Shown here one piece after another: positions 34,056 through 47,600 of a stretch of 64,000 nt of DNA. A model generated the notes under the pieces. That model did not search any database and had not been told where the DNA came from. It worked only from the letters and a program-made list of their open reading frames with translations. The DNA is from Marsupella aquatica (Eukaryota; Marchantiophyta). The position numbers were made by a program, and so were the translations under genes. How positions within the stretch are numbered: the first letter of the stretch is position 1; each line of letters starts with the position of its first letter. The stretch spans positions 2,914,001 to 2,978,000 of the forward strand of contig OZ316892.1 of NCBI GenBank assembly GCA_973895155.1, read 5' to 3'.

Positions 34056-34331
34056 TAGTGTTTTTTTTAAGGATTTCACTTTTTCACCAAGGTGGTGAAT
34101 GTAAAGTGTGTCAAGGAGAAGATGCTCAAAAGATTCTGTATTCAATTATTTTCCTAACCGTTAGATCTCCCTAGATTTAAGGCGGACCATTAGATTTTGG
34201 CTAATGGGGCCTGGGATTAGGTGGAACACTGGCTAATGAGACAGCCAAAAAGTAGTGAATTTTAGCCAAAAGTGGCGAAGGATTTTTGGGGAGGTGGAAT
34301 CTAGCTAATTTTTGCCACTAAAAAAAACCCT
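34056..34331. mobile_element. Mutator-like MITE, 276 bp, 9-bp TSD
   Basis: Flanked by GGGCCAGAG on both sides (34047-34055 and 34332-34340), a perfect 9-bp duplication typical of Mutator-like elements. The ends are related inverted repeats: TAGTGTTTTTTTTA on the left and, read inward from the right, AGGGTTTTTTTTAG. The interior is short and non-coding. Confidence 0.8.
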
Positions 34332-34389
34332 GGGCCAGAGCAAGGGCCAGCAGTCTCATAGAATAGCGATCGAGAGCGCCAACTTTAGG

Positions 34390-34525
34390 AGTCCAAGTTT
34401 TGTTGTGGCAACAAGTGGATTTTACTGGCTCTATGTTGGCCAACCACCCAGAGTCATGGCGTGGGGAGTCTGAGTTTTGTTGTGGCGACAACTGGATTTA
34501 CCGGCTCGATGTTGGCCACAATTGA
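34390..34525. repeat. Two ~70-bp direct repeats
   Basis: AGTTTTGTTGTGGC, ACAA-TGGATTT, GGCTC-ATGTTGGCCA occur in order twice (about 34397-34443 and 34469-34518). They are a small tandem duplication in non-coding DNA. Confidence 0.8.
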
Positions 34526-36937
34526 GGGCGAGGATCGCAAGTGGGAAACAGGGAACCGCCATGGGAAAGAAGGGGAGACTGAGTGGGCACAGAGTTTAGT
34601 GTGCCAAGTGTGGAACGGCGACAAGGAGAGTTATGGGGCCGGGAGTCTGGCAGTATGGCAGTCGAGAACTTCAAGAGTGTGAGAGTAACTCTGGCTACCA
34701 GGAAAAGAAAATGATGCACAATGGTTTCTATGAAGCCTACAAAGAAAATGAGCTTATGTGTAACTTTGGTTACCAGATAGTCTTTGTGATGTTCACTGTA
34801 AACCAGACAATGTGGCATCGTCTCTTTGGTTTTTAGAGCTTTAGAGTGAGGCAGAGGCTGACCATGAGTATGTCAAGTTTGTATGACATTTTACCTTCAT
34901 TCCTTATACTAGCTCACATATTTTTTATTTTCCTTTGGGCCTTTTGTTCTTCACATAATGACACTGTATAGTGAGATAGAGGCTGAGCCGCATAGCTGAC
35001 GTTCCAAAGTAATTTGCCATTTGATCTTTGTGACTTATAGCTGACAAGCTTTTAATAGGGCACTACCAGGTAGACGCAGCGTCTAGTGAACGTCCGGCAC
35101 TAGGTTGTAGCTTGGGTCCCAACCCGCCTCACACTAGAAGAAAAGCACCCATTCTCAGACCCTGCCTTACATGACTTCAGCGAGACCTTCAGAAACAAGT
35201 GACTCCAAGATTGTTGGTGTCATCTTAGTTACATCTTCTTGACTCTCTTTTGGTGAAGTTTTGGCAAGTCATGTATTTAACTATTGGGAAAGTTGCATGT
35301 GTAACTGAGTTAAGGCAAGTATATTGAAGTTATATCAGTGACCATGAGTTACAACATTATGTATGAGAGCTATACATTCTAACACTACAATGTCCTAGAC
35401 CAATACATCTGATTTTGAATCCACCATATATATTAATCACATTATTTCATGCAATTATATATAGTTACATCCTTTCGCTTTAACCATTGCTGAGTTTTTC
35501 TTTACTATTCCCTTGTAAGAAAATCTAGCCTGGCCCGCCTAAACCTAGCCTATTGCGCCTTGATCAATTGATCCTTTGTGCCCCCATTTTAGACCCAATA
35601 TGCTGGTATTCAATCGCACAAACACTGTGACATAACTCCCTTACCATCTTAAGCCATTTGCAGATATAATTTGTGTATATACTATAGGTTGTGTGAAGGC
35701 CGGTAACAAAGTTTGATTTGGATTATCATCCACATACATGGGCAACTCCACAGTTTCATTTTGTGCCATCCCCCCAAAACTGCATGCATCGTTCTCTTTG
35801 GATACCTTTAGTGCCGGCACCCCAAATCCAACCTATACATCTATAGTGTATGTATGATTCATGAAATGTTGGTGAATAGAATTCTTGTCATTCTAGTGGT
35901 TAAGGACTTTTAATTTTACTCCTTTCTATCACTTGCATTTGTGTTTATCTAACAGGGCGTCCTAAAGCTTTGTTGCTACTATGATGGCTTTTGATTAAAA
36001 ACATGGCGGCAACATATTTCATAGCATCACATAAAATCTTGTTTTTAGATTTTCTCACTAGCATCTACAGTGACTTACATTCATGGCACATGGTTGTTGC
36101 TTTACGGCAAAAGGGTATGAATCATGAATTTGGCAATCAATAACTTTCCTTGTTCCTAATCTTAATCAAGTAGTTAATGCACATCAAGTTTTGAGGTTTG
36201 AGACCCCTTTATACAACAATTTTGATCACCGTGAGGGGATACAGGTCAGGACCAGATATGACCTCAGAGTTCAAGACAAGGGCAGCATACAGCAGGTGAA
36301 ATTTAACTACAGTAGGGTCTATCATAATCAGTCAAGTAAGACTGACAGAATGATTGCAAATGGCTCTAACTGCCTTCATTATTAACATTGGGTGACATTG
36401 AAAAATATGTGCTCCTGTATTATTATTCATCAGTTTAAGTAAAGCATTCCATTCAGATCAAAAAAGAAAGACACCATGGGTATAGGGCCTGGGGCTAGGA
36501 CGTCCGACGTTAATCCCCAATTACATGCTGTTGTGGTGCATAACACCATTTAAACACACCCGGGCAGTGTTAGCACAACCCATGCTGCATGTAAAATACA
36601 GCTGACTTGGAGAAAAACATGCACCACAACCACATGGGATAGTGTTGGGATTTAAGTGAAAAAACAGAGGGTCCAATTATAAAACTATAACTTTTAATTA
36701 CTTTGCCACTAAGGAGCTCTTTGTGACCTCAAGTGCAAAGTCCAAATGCACCACAACAACAGAAACAAAATTGGTGTTTTCTCGAAAGTTTTTTAAATGG
36801 CACGAGGCTTGAGATACAAACCTACAAAGGAAAAAGGAATTTAGGTTTTCATGTACCTGACAAGACCATTATTCCATCATCGTACTTGCAAGACAGATCT
36901 AGTGTCCTGTTTGTACAACACTCTCACCAGTCATTGG
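34526..36937. other. No gene recognised
   Basis: About 2.4 kb of AT-rich DNA with short open frames only (the longest, near 34461-34836 and 36191-36385, lack family resemblance). I see no repeats of note or RNA genes. Confidence 0.4.
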
Positions 36938-37030
36938 AAAGGCATGGTCGGGGATGACCTGTTCACTGGAAATGCGTGGTCGGGGATGACCTGTTCACTG
37001 TACTTGCGTGGTCAGGGATACCTTGTGACA
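36938..37030. repeat. Three ~32-bp tandem units
   Basis: The unit GCRTGGTCGGGGATGACCTG plus TTCACTGGAAAT or TTCACTGTACTT is repeated, the third copy diverged (GGTCAGGGATACCTTG). Non-coding. Confidence 0.85.
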
Positions 37031-37091
37031 GACTCAGGAAACCAATTTTTCAATCCCTTCCAAGCCCTGTAAAATTACAACCATGGAGCCT

Positions 37092-37531
37092 GGCTAAGAG
37101 CATCCCCAAAACTGCACTATTTGCAACTCAATGTTGCCTCAATGGTGAGGTGTCCCCACTCTTCTGCGCCCCTGCACTATTTGCAACTCAATGTTGCCTC
37201 AATGGTGAGGTGTCCCCACTCTTCTGCGCCCTTCTGCGCCCCTGCACATTCTTCGTTGTTGTGAGTACATTCTGCCAGTTTCTGCCACGTGCCCAACTCC
37301 GGGTTGCTTGGGATTGGACTATCGCTGGCGTCCACACAGTGACTAGGGTGGGCAAGCAACACTAATGCACACCGAACCTAGGGAGCACAGGAGACAATTT
37401 CTGTTGGGCCGGGCTCCAGGGTTTTAATTTTACAAGACTTGGTAGGGATCAAAAACCTGGTTTCCCGCTCCGGTCACACGACTGTTGTCCCGGGCCAAGC
37501 CTTCCCAGTACCGCTGGGAATGCTCTTAGCC
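37092..37531. mobile_element. MITE with GGCTAAGAGCATCCCCA ends (440 bp)
   Basis: The left end is GGCTAAGAGCATCCCCA. The right end, read inward, is GGCTAAGAGCATTCCCA, 17 bp with one mismatch. Plant elements with GAGCATC(T/C)CCA ends are common. The target duplication was not clear. It holds a perfect two-unit tandem repeat of 60 bp at about 37112-37231 (CTGCACTATTTGCAACTC start), which also explains the open frame across it. Confidence 0.75.
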
Positions 37532-38445
37532 CAAGCACAGGATGAACCCCTGAGATTGTGGGACACCTCTTAGGAATGCCCAAAAGCAGAACAATACTCT
37601 AAAATACTGTGTACAGAAGTCTTAATTGTCGAGTCTTCCTAGCAAATCACTTCGCACTCCTGGATCAGTGTCACACAACGGTAGCAGCAGGGCGTCAGGA
37701 AACGAATCTCTGTATACTAACAGACATGATTCGAGTCATACAAAATCTAGTCACCTATAAGTCAATACACAATGAAAGTCACCATGATCATAGACAAACG
37801 AACGCCCTGATAATTTCACAGGCAATGAGAAAATTATCGTGTCACGCAACTCCCATCCCCAAAACATCTCCTCCCTCTACCTGATGGCATTGTGGGTACT
37901 GCATCTTGAAGACCAATCTGGTATAAAGTGCCCACAATTTCTCCAGTGGGAAAATCAAAGTCATTGGGAGAGATAAGGTGACTGAGAACATTTACATATA
38001 CTTATGCTGCCCAATCTGTCCTCAACATTACCGCTCTTGCCAACTGGTCAGCAACGCCCAAGTGACACATGGAGGATCCGAATTGGGTAGGAACTCAAAG
38101 TAAATATTCACCTTTAAGAGCTCGGCTCTTCTTCCCACTGAATGCTCAGCGACACCAGAGTGACAAGACTAAAAGTGCAATAATCTTCTTCCCACGTCGG
38201 ACTTCAGAAGATTGAGCCATTCAAGTTCTCCTAGTTACAGAGCCGTGCTCTAATAGCTTTAAAGTATCGTACGTAGATCTCCACAATACCACGGTCTTGG
38301 AGGCTTTTTTCTCGTTTGACGAATCAGCCACATAAGAACATCTGTACACTACAAGACATATATCTACACACTGTATTGATACGAAGAGCGCTACTGTAGA
38401 GGCAAAATCTATGAGCTCAGTGTCAACAAGTGTTGCTTTACAGCT
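37532..38445. other. No gene recognised; 3' side of coiled-coil gene
   Basis: Probably holds the 3' UTR of the minus-strand coiled-coil gene. Short frames only. Confidence 0.35.
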
Positions 38446-40104
38446 TCATATGACATGAAGAAAAGACCGTCTCAAGCCAGATGATACTATACCGAGTAAA
38501 AGCCAAGTTATCCGACTGTACAAACCCATCCAAAAGGAAAACCAAGCCATGGGAAGGAAAAAGAGACCCTTCTTGAGAAGATACTCCAGGTTGTCCAACC
38601 CTTCCTGTTGAACAATTGACAACAATATCCTCAAAAGACTAGTCTTGCCAAATGGATCTGGTCCCATAGGTATGTCATTTCGTTCGCCAAAGGCACCTTC
38701 AGCATCAACATTGACTTTATCAAATTCCCGAGATGCCAAGGCTTCATGGGACGTTGAAGGTTCTGAGCTGCATCTCGTTGCCACCCCAGCTGCTGCGAGC
38801 CACGCCGACCACCTCCTTTCGAAATCCTCACCAGGTTCAAGACCTTGCTCAACAATTTCCTTCTTGATCCAGTCCCATAATTCCCAAGGTCCAGCCTCGA
38901 TGATCAACTTGAGTAGGGCTCGCTTCTCACTACGAAGTTGTTCAACTTCTGCTTCTTTTTGAGCTAACTGGCGTTTCGCTTGCTTCGCTGCCTGCCTGCT
39001 TTGAGCCAATGCTTTCCCCATTTCGTCCAAATCCCTGGCAAAACAATCCAACAACATTAGGACAGAGGAAGCTTGACCACTATTTTCGAAGGTTATTTGA
39101 AAGCTAGCAATGTGTACTTCTCATGTGCTATATTGGAGAAGCCAACATTTCTCAGAAATTTCCATATGATTAAACATTTGACAATGTACTTGAAATGACC
39201 GACTTTAAGTCGCCAATACTATGACTTCAGAAACTGACCAATCCCCACTCAAACTGTTATGGAAACCTTCGATCCAGATCGTTACCACCAGCCACGGCAC
39301 ACATTCGCATGAGAAATAGAACGGTCACTTCCAAAATCATAATTAGCACTTCCCAAATCATAATTAGCACCACTGCTGGGAATCCAGCCGACACACTGAA
39401 GCTCTCTTTGAAGGATCGATGATGCCGTGGTGACTCAGGGGGTCACATTAACAGATGACTACGATCGGAATACATTGGTACGAAGCTTCAGGGAGTCATT
39501 GATCTGATCAACTGTCCAGTGATTCTGGGGACATACAGTAATCCGAAGAGACGATAGGTGATGGTGTTCAAAGCTGGACCTCACGACAAAGAGCAGGGAG
39601 GAATTTGGGGATGACGACCAATCATTAAATCTAGTTTTCCCCTTTCGAAAGCTTGTCTACAGCAAAAACATATTTCAGCCAAACTATAAAACCATATTCC
39701 CCGAGTGAATTCGCTGACAATTTCGCCTATGACAAAGAAAGCCCCACTGAACAAAATTCAATGATCATCTTGCAAGATGCTGTTGCATTTTGTTCGCCGG
39801 CTCACCTTAGAAGAGTATTGGAAAACTTGCTCTGCTTCGCCCTGCGCTGTGCCTCATCCTGAAACTGCTGAATCACCTTGTCACACTCTTCCTGTAACGC
39901 GAGAACAGTCGATGAGAATCTGATCGGACCTCCCTCAGCACTTGGCCAATCCAATTCTGTCAAACCCTCTCGAACCCTCTGGACACCCGAAGGTAATGGG
40001 ACCTGTTCAGCTCCGGCCTGCCTCAAAGAACCATCGCCCGAGTGCAGAGCTCCTCTGGAATTCAGCTCCCCATCAGGAGGGCGAAAGTCCTGAATTTCCT
40101 GCAT
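38446..40104 (-). CDS. Coiled-coil protein with hydrophobic C-terminal segment, two exons
   Basis: Exon 1 runs from the ATG at 40104 (MQEIQDFRPPDGE; a stop lies upstream in frame) to 39806, with donor AG-GTGAGC. Exon 2 runs from 39034 (after TTTTGCCAG) to the stop at 38446. The splice is phase 2 and gives NTLLR-DLDEMGKAL, continuing one helix, which supports the model. The protein is about 296 aa. Residues of about 60-165 are a coiled coil rich in Lys, Gln, Glu and Ala (RQAAKQAKRQLAQKEAEVEQL). WELWDWIKKEI and a disordered Ser/Glu part follow. Near the C-terminus lies a hydrophobic run (GLFFLPMAWFSFWMGLYS, then ITWLLLGIV), which could be a membrane anchor. I do not know the family. The last part could instead be read-through past a GT donor. 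Intron 1 carries the 386-bp repeat. Confidence 0.6.
39431..39816. repeat. 386-bp dispersed duplication, copy 2
   Basis: This copy sits at the 5' end of intron 1 (minus strand) of the coiled-coil gene and covers the splice donor plus about ten exon bases. It matches 23367-23752 with no gap. Because it spans an exon-intron junction in a sensible gene, this is probably the source copy. Confidence 0.93.
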
Positions 40105-43100
40105 CGCTTCTCGCACCTCGGAGCTCTTGGTCTAACCCTAACAGACACCCTCACCGCCTCTAAATCAACGAACAGACCGTGCAACAATTGCGTACATCAC
40201 ACCATCAACTCCTTCCGTTAGTGCATTTTCCTCATATGCTCCAATTTGATTGATTTCAGTTCCGGAGGTGATCTGCATTCAATTATAGCACACATCAAGT
40301 CATCAACTCCTTCCGTTGCTTCATAGGCCTCATGTCCTTCAATTTGATTGATCTCAACTCCGGCAACGAAGGCGATCGGCGTTTTGGTTTCCTCTCCCGA
40401 AAGAAGCGATCAATCTGTCTTCCCTCCTCCTCCAGATCCGAGGCGGGGCGATGCAGATCACTCTGCTCCACAATCCATGCCACTTCAATTCCGTTCTTCA
40501 CACCCACACCCACCCCCACACCCACACCTACAATTACCACAATTCATGCCACTTCAATTATTCCGTTCTTCACACCCACACCTCCAAATTGTAGTCAATT
40601 CTCGTCTGTTCCAATGTTTCGATCTGTACAGTCCGATTGAAGACCATTTCCTTCCACGATTGCGTCCTGAATGTACGAATTCTACACAGTTGCGTGTTCC
40701 ATTTGGGTCTCGATCCACAATTTCTCCGCCGCGTGAGTCACATTCTGCGCAATCGCCACAGCTCGCGTTACTGTGTGTGTAAATGAGCGTGTTTCTTACG
40801 TCGTCGAGACTAGCTGCCCAGCATGCCCGATTCCGGATAAACTTGCAGCCCGGGAATGGTGACCGCCTATAGGCCGTCGATCTTTTCAATTGACGGATAG
40901 GATCTGCGAATGCTTCGGAGTTTTGTTTTGTTTCTATCCGACCGGGGCCACCATGCCTGCCCGCCTACCTGCCCTCTGCGCCATTCCGGATACACTTGCT
41001 GCCCGGGAGTGGCTGCCAGTTACACGCATTGACAGCACGTGTCGTGGCGTTACAATTTTTACGGGCCGTCGATATTTCAGATTGACGGCTAAGATTGCGA
41101 GTTCTTTGGAGGTTTGCTTGTATCTGTCCTACCCGAGCCCATCCGTCTTACTGGGTTTTTTTTGTTTGGTTTTCTTGTAATGAATACTTTACTTATAGGA
41201 CAAGTAAAACACTTTAAAAAGGGAGAGTACATGGCTAGACCACATGCTGTCAAGGACCAAAGTCACCCCAAAGCCCAGACACTGGACACTAGCAAAAACA
41301 TTAAATCACAATTAGTAGTTTAAGTACTCTGGGTGACTTGGAGTACTAGTCATTTCAGAAACAGGAGTGTCCTGTTTGCGGGCCAGCGCCTCACCACAGC
41401 CCTCCCATCAAATCTCCCAGATATCTCATTTGTTCACCATTCGACACAATCTATGGTTCAAATTGAAGATCTCTACCAAAAAACAGGAATAAATGTTGAC
41501 CCAAAATGAGTGAAAAAAATTGAAAAACAAATGGCCCAAATGGGCAGAGTGACACAGCCGCGGGCAGGACTCGGGTCCCTTTATACCCCGAGTTGTGGTT
41601 TAAACAAGAGTGAAAAGTGAACAAACGGCCACTGGCTCACTGGCTCAGGAACAACTACCAACAGAGAAAGTAGATTTGAGGGCTGACTCAGCCCCAAAAT
41701 AACAGGCAGAGGACCAACAACAACAGTCATGAACATCTGGAACTAGGGCAAAAATCTATGAGGATTAATCACGCGAGGTTTTTTGGTTGGGTCTAGTAGG
41801 GGACTCAATGTTTGGGCAGTGGTGAAATACTGCTGTCAGTTGTGTGGTTGGAATGGCCGTGGCCCAAAAAGTGGTGGGCGACCGGGAGGGTGGTTGACAA
41901 GACCAGGCTGTGGTGTTTAGCCATTGTCCATGACCGTGTATACTAAATTTCAAAATAGATATGGTGTGCGCTCTTGGCATTTGTATCTCTTGCGGTGTTG
42001 GGATCACCTGACAGTCTTGAATGCAGCCTGCCCTGCGGCATCTCAGTGTTGCAAACCCCTGCCCCAGACAGTCCGTCACTGTGTACCGTCTGAGTGAACA
42101 CGGCCAACCGTAAATTGCCATAAAAATTTGGAAGGCCCAAATATTGAGTCCCCCCTACAATAGTTCTAAACACTGATACAGAGGATAAGATTCTGTATGG
42201 AACGGACAATGAGGATGGAGAAAAACAATTAATTATTGAAACTACAAGTAATCTAGTTTGTGAAACTTGTGACACTTTTCAATATGCATATTCAAAGAAT
42301 TTCTAAGCCCTTTGATCTAAAGGTATAAACTGGTTTTAAAATACAAAAATGAAATCTACAAAATGGTGTATGGTATTACCCTATAATTTGGAAAGAAAAT
42401 ATATTGGCCTTTCAAGTAGGGCATGTGTAAACCTGACCATCACCAATAAAGAGTGTTGGAGACACTATTGCTACCCGATTTCCTATTTGAGCAGGCGCCC
42501 CCATCCCTACTGGCTTCCTTGCCCACTTTGCTTAGATTGCTCACTATTAAAATATTTATTGAAACTGAATTATTTACAGATCCCCATGGGAAACTTCTTC
42601 CAAAATCCATGGTATCATGCATGGCCACATCAACGCATTTTATCACAAACAGGAACAGGATGTTTTCAACAAAAATAAACATGATTGAGTGTTTGTGTTT
42701 GACGTAAGTCAAGGAACAAATTAGATTCACTCGCAAGTGATGTACAACAAAGGCACTTTGGCAAAAGCCATATAAAAGCCTCTCGAACAGGATGGCCCTT
42801 ATTTATTTATTTATTTACTTTATTATTGAAACTGAATTATTTCATTTGCAAGTGATTTGTAAGGCACTTTGGCCAAAGCCACACACAAACCCTTCCCCCA
42901 CATTTGGTGTGAGAAGGAGGCTTGAACCTGAAACTTGCCAGGGACTGCCCTTTTTTGTGTGCCGCCAAAGCTTTCAATTCGCGTCATGGAGGGTGGAAAC
43001 TAGAAAGTTCCAAACACAGATGTGACTGGCCTTTGTTTGTTTTTGCCCTCAAAGTGGAATTGTTTTGAGCATGTGTTTTGGACCAACTTGGTGCCTACCC

Positions 43101-44625
43101 TTCCAGGCTATCTCTTGTGGCAGACATTCTTGGAACTGTGCCATATTCGTGACTACCCTACCCTATTCAAGATATTGAGGTCCCAACAGATTCTACATTT
43201 TCCAATTCAAAAATGAATCAAACATGGGACCTTATTAGAGGTTTTCCTAACCTCATGGGCCAATGCTCAATGGTCACCGGGATTTCACTCCACCCTGAGA
43301 AACATTAGTTTCACTGAACTCTGGCCCCAAATAGGTCTGATATGAATCTCAGGGTGAAGTGACTTTGGGACACCTCCATTTTATGTGGTAGCAGCATTTG
43401 ACATCTTGCTTTCATGCATTCACACACAATGGGGTGGCTCCCTAAAATGAGGGCTTCGGTGATACTCACACTCACCTCACACAGTGCATTTACTTGTCTC
43501 ACCTGACGTTTTGCCCATGATTAAAGTGCACGGTGGCAAATTGTCTTAAGTGTAGCCTAAACTTATGGCAAAGTCACCCTGAATTTCAAAAAATCGTTCC
43601 AAGGGAGAATTCTTCTGTTCTGTCCCGAGATTAAGGATACAACTCAGTTGAAAATCCTTACTAGGTCAGAACCAGACCTGAGATTTGTACTCAACATCAT
43701 CCAGAGCGATCAACACTCTTTCCTTCTAATCTAATCCAATCAACATTTACTCTGCGTCCTTTCTCAACTACCTGGCGCCCTTTGTAGTACAGGTTTTTCA
43801 ATATTTCTGCTTGTAGGTGTTCCAACATGCCTTCTGTGTCACACATCCTTTCACTTCACTTACTAAGGTGGTCTCGAATCTTCTGACATGGCGCTTTAGT
43901 TTTTCCAGTACCACTCGGTCGACACAAAACAGGTATGCTTACAAACTAAGCTTTGGTGGTAATCCATCACTACCTTTAGATGTATTATGTCAATTTCTTG
44001 GGCAGTGATCAAATCATGGTTGAGAGAATATCCTCAACGTACTTGTACAAATACCTGTTTATCTCAAACCAGCTAAACAGTTGATTTTTCTACTGATTAG
44101 GGCTCTAAAACTGTACTAAAATAAAGGGAAATCTTGTGTTCGAATGTGGGCATTCATATAATGAAATTCCTCCAAAGCAGCATACGGGTGACTTCGGGGG
44201 AAATAAGTCAGAAAGAAGATCCGCCACTTGGAACCATCACTACTCGTACTTGACAGCCCAAACAGGTTAAATGCAAGTTATGATAATTGTAGCGTGACCC
44301 CACTAAGATTAAGAGCTAAATCTGAAGAGCTGTGTTAAATCGGCTTATTTTTTGGAGCGTCTGACCAATTCCAACGATAACCTGCCTGAAGGGCTTGTAA
44401 GGATAACTGTACACCAAGAGTGAGCCGGCTAAAGGCTTCCTTTGATAAGGTGTGGACCTAGGACACAGAGACAGGTAAGGTGAGCCAGGGTGCAGCTAGA
44501 TAAGGGATCCAGATTGTACCGGCAAACCCATCGAGCTGATCCCAGAATTTCAGGATCTCTGTAGTGGTCCAAGCAACCAATAATTTGGGATAATTTGCGA
44601 CTGCAACACCTAATATATAGAAGCA
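40105..44625. other. Long non-coding stretch, no gene recognised
   Basis: 4.5 kb between two minus-strand genes. It starts with the probable promoter of the coiled-coil gene. A CACCCACACC-rich patch is at about 40499-40582. A diverged tandem duplication at about 40820-40955 and 40975-41145 shares ATTCCGGATA, CTTGC-GCCCGGGA, GGCCGTCGAT and TTGACGG. The rest (41.2-44.6 kb) is AT-rich, with short frames of no known family. Confidence 0.4.
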
Positions 44626-47600
44626 TCAAGAAGATGAATTTAGAGAGGTTAACTCAGCCTGTGAAACAACATCCAGTTCAGGGAGAAGAGTGCGCCAGGC
44701 ATCAGCTGTATCCGCCGCCAGTTGTGCTTGCGCTCGAGCAAACTTTAGTAAAATAGAACCAAGATCTCTGGTCTTTTCTTCCTGGAAACGCTCCATCTCT
44801 TGTGCCATCAATTTAACAATCTCTTCGAATCTTAGCCTAGCATCTGAACTTTGGATCTGTATCTGCAGGGGAGAAATGAAAATGTTATCGATTATTTGTT
44901 CTCGTCATAATGCATTTGAACTCTCAATCGTCCTATATACTAAAATGGCCCCCAAAAAGTTACTATCGGCTCAGTTGTGCAAAACAAGCAAACTTACCTC
45001 TCTCACTTCAGCTTCTGCCTCGGCAACTTTATCAGGTCTTACTAGCTTTAGTTTTTCCCTGTCAAGTAGAATTTCAAAAGAATTCAAGATCTAAATCAAA
45101 GTGTCAGGTTGGCAAAAGGTCGCGATAACTTTAAGTACAAGAGGCCCTTAAAAAATGAGAATCTATAGAGCTGAATTGAAGAGTCTAAAGAATTGCTATA
45201 CTCTGATCGTAAACATAGCTTACAAATTTAATTCCTTCAACTTGTATGTCTCTGTAAGTTCCCTCTGCAGCCGATAAGCAACTGCTCTGTCAACCATGGC
45301 AACCTGCATTTTTCCGAAAAATTGAAGCAAAACATATTAGTTGATGATTCTCCCAGTATCATCATCTACCTATCAAAGAGCACTTAAACTGGATTTGGGA
45401 AGTATGCCGAGCTCAGGGAGACAATCCTTCACAAACATCAAAACACAAACGTGTTTGAAAGCTTTTTCTGGAATGTTCTTGAAAGGCGGCAAAAATCCTG
45501 ATATACTACCCGAGAACTTTGACACAGTAGAAATAACACATGCATCACCTTTATCGACTGAATAATCCGGACATACTCTTTGATGGGCTCTTCGAAGGTC
45601 ATCAACAAATCTTGAGCCTGAAACTCAACATTAACAAAACTAGTTAATTGCGACGACATCATGTACCGCCGCAAAAGAAATACCTAAAGAACCAACGACG
45701 AGGATAACCGTAAACTTTAACCAACAAAGTACCCACTGTGTGTCTAATGCAAAACTGCCCTCCAAACTAGTACTAGCGTCGTTTCAAGTTTCATGATAGA
45801 TAGGAACCTGGTGATGTAGCTTGACTGAGAGGAGATCAGATTGGTTGCCGAGATCAGCGAAAGCCTTTCCCAACGACCCACCCTCACATTCCCCAAGAGA
45901 TTTCACTGCCTTACCGAAGTCTGCCAAACCCTGTCCCAACTCTATAGTAGCAAGACATCACAACATAAAACCATCAAACTTTACTCCAACGAACTCCTTT
46001 GAATCTCACATAAAAAGACGATGAATTCCCAAACAATGTAGAAGTTAGATGTGGTAAAATTAATTTGAACCCCAACAACCTCAATCCTCTTACGTCAAAG
46101 TGCATTTTGGGACTGTACCTCTCTGACGCTTGACAAGACGAAAAGACTGCTTCTGTGCCTCCGCCAGGTGATCTTCCAGATCCTCTACGTAATGCTTCAG
46201 CTTTTCATATTCAGGATTAGATTCCTCCAGTGGCTTGTCTTTGCCTAGGACAGCATCAGCCACCTTTGTTTGTACATCCTGCAAACAATAAATATAACCG
46301 GATACTATGTCAAGTTGCCGGATTCAAGAAAACCATGCATTAAACACAATCATGCCATAACTTCCAAGATGCATTTCATGGAGACAACTTCTAGAACACT
46401 GGTAATGCCTCTACACAAGCGTCACCCACAAGGGTAGGATCGATACCAACATGCAAGTTTAAAGCACTTTGAATAGACTCAAAGTTGTATGATCTTCAGA
46501 TAAAAACTACACATCAACAATTGAGGAGTCTGAGCATGATAGCATTAGAAGATCACCTATGAACTCCCTGGCTTCAATAGTTGGAAATTGTTATCGATCC
46601 TTTAAAAGAAAGAGGTACCTTAAACATTTGCATGATATCACCAGGTTTCTTCTTGAAGACACTGCTAGTCTCCGCTGCTCTTGCCCTCTCCATAGCCTGT
46701 ACCACGACAAGCTCATAAGTACACTCATAAAACAGAATCATGCAAACCTGAATTATACTGGACATTCTCTGTCAAATTTTGGGCGACGGCATCATGCACA
46801 AGATGTGACTTCTTGGTATCCACATTTAGGTTAGATTGTATAGCAAAGCCATTTTTGCCCAGCAGGTTGTTTGAATCTTTGGGCCTCATTGCAAGGGAAT
46901 ACAGTTGAGAGCATATCAATCTGAGAGACGGGTTTAAGTAACACAAAGAACTCTGATATAATAGGTGTAACATACGTAAATTCAACCTAACATCCAACGA
47001 CTGACAAATTCGGAATAATGCCAACATTCAGACTGGTAATGACAAGCAAAGTTCACAGCTATGGACGCACCCAAACCTCCTCATCAGCTTGCAAGAAATT
47101 TTTTAAATCCTCATTTGATCGCAGCTTAGGATGCGAGGCAATTCGATTCACAAATATTTCCAGTGCCCGTCTGCGAACCTCAATAAACTCCGCACTGAAA
47201 CGGAACTTCTCTGCGTTCCAAAGTGATCCCTGTGAGAGTGCCATAGAGAGGCTGTAATGCTATGCATGAAGCAATATTCTTCTTTCATCACTGGCCCTAC
47301 ATTCGCCGATGCAGCCAGCAAACTAATAGAGGTCCTCCCACCACAGTAAATGCTCACTTTCCATCTATCCTTCCTTTTACTCATGAGCCGTGAGGTGAGC
47401 CTTTCTTTGTTCAAACGTTGTTCTATCAACTTCATCAAGTAGATTCACAAATACAACGGCAACCTAATTCCACAGAACCAGATTAAGAGACGTACCAACA
47501 GCACTTTTCTCTGGGAGAGGCGGTATAAAGAGCCCTTTATGCTTCTCCACAAGCCTATCGTGCAGCCATTCAAAGTCGCTAAATCTTCGTATCACAATTT

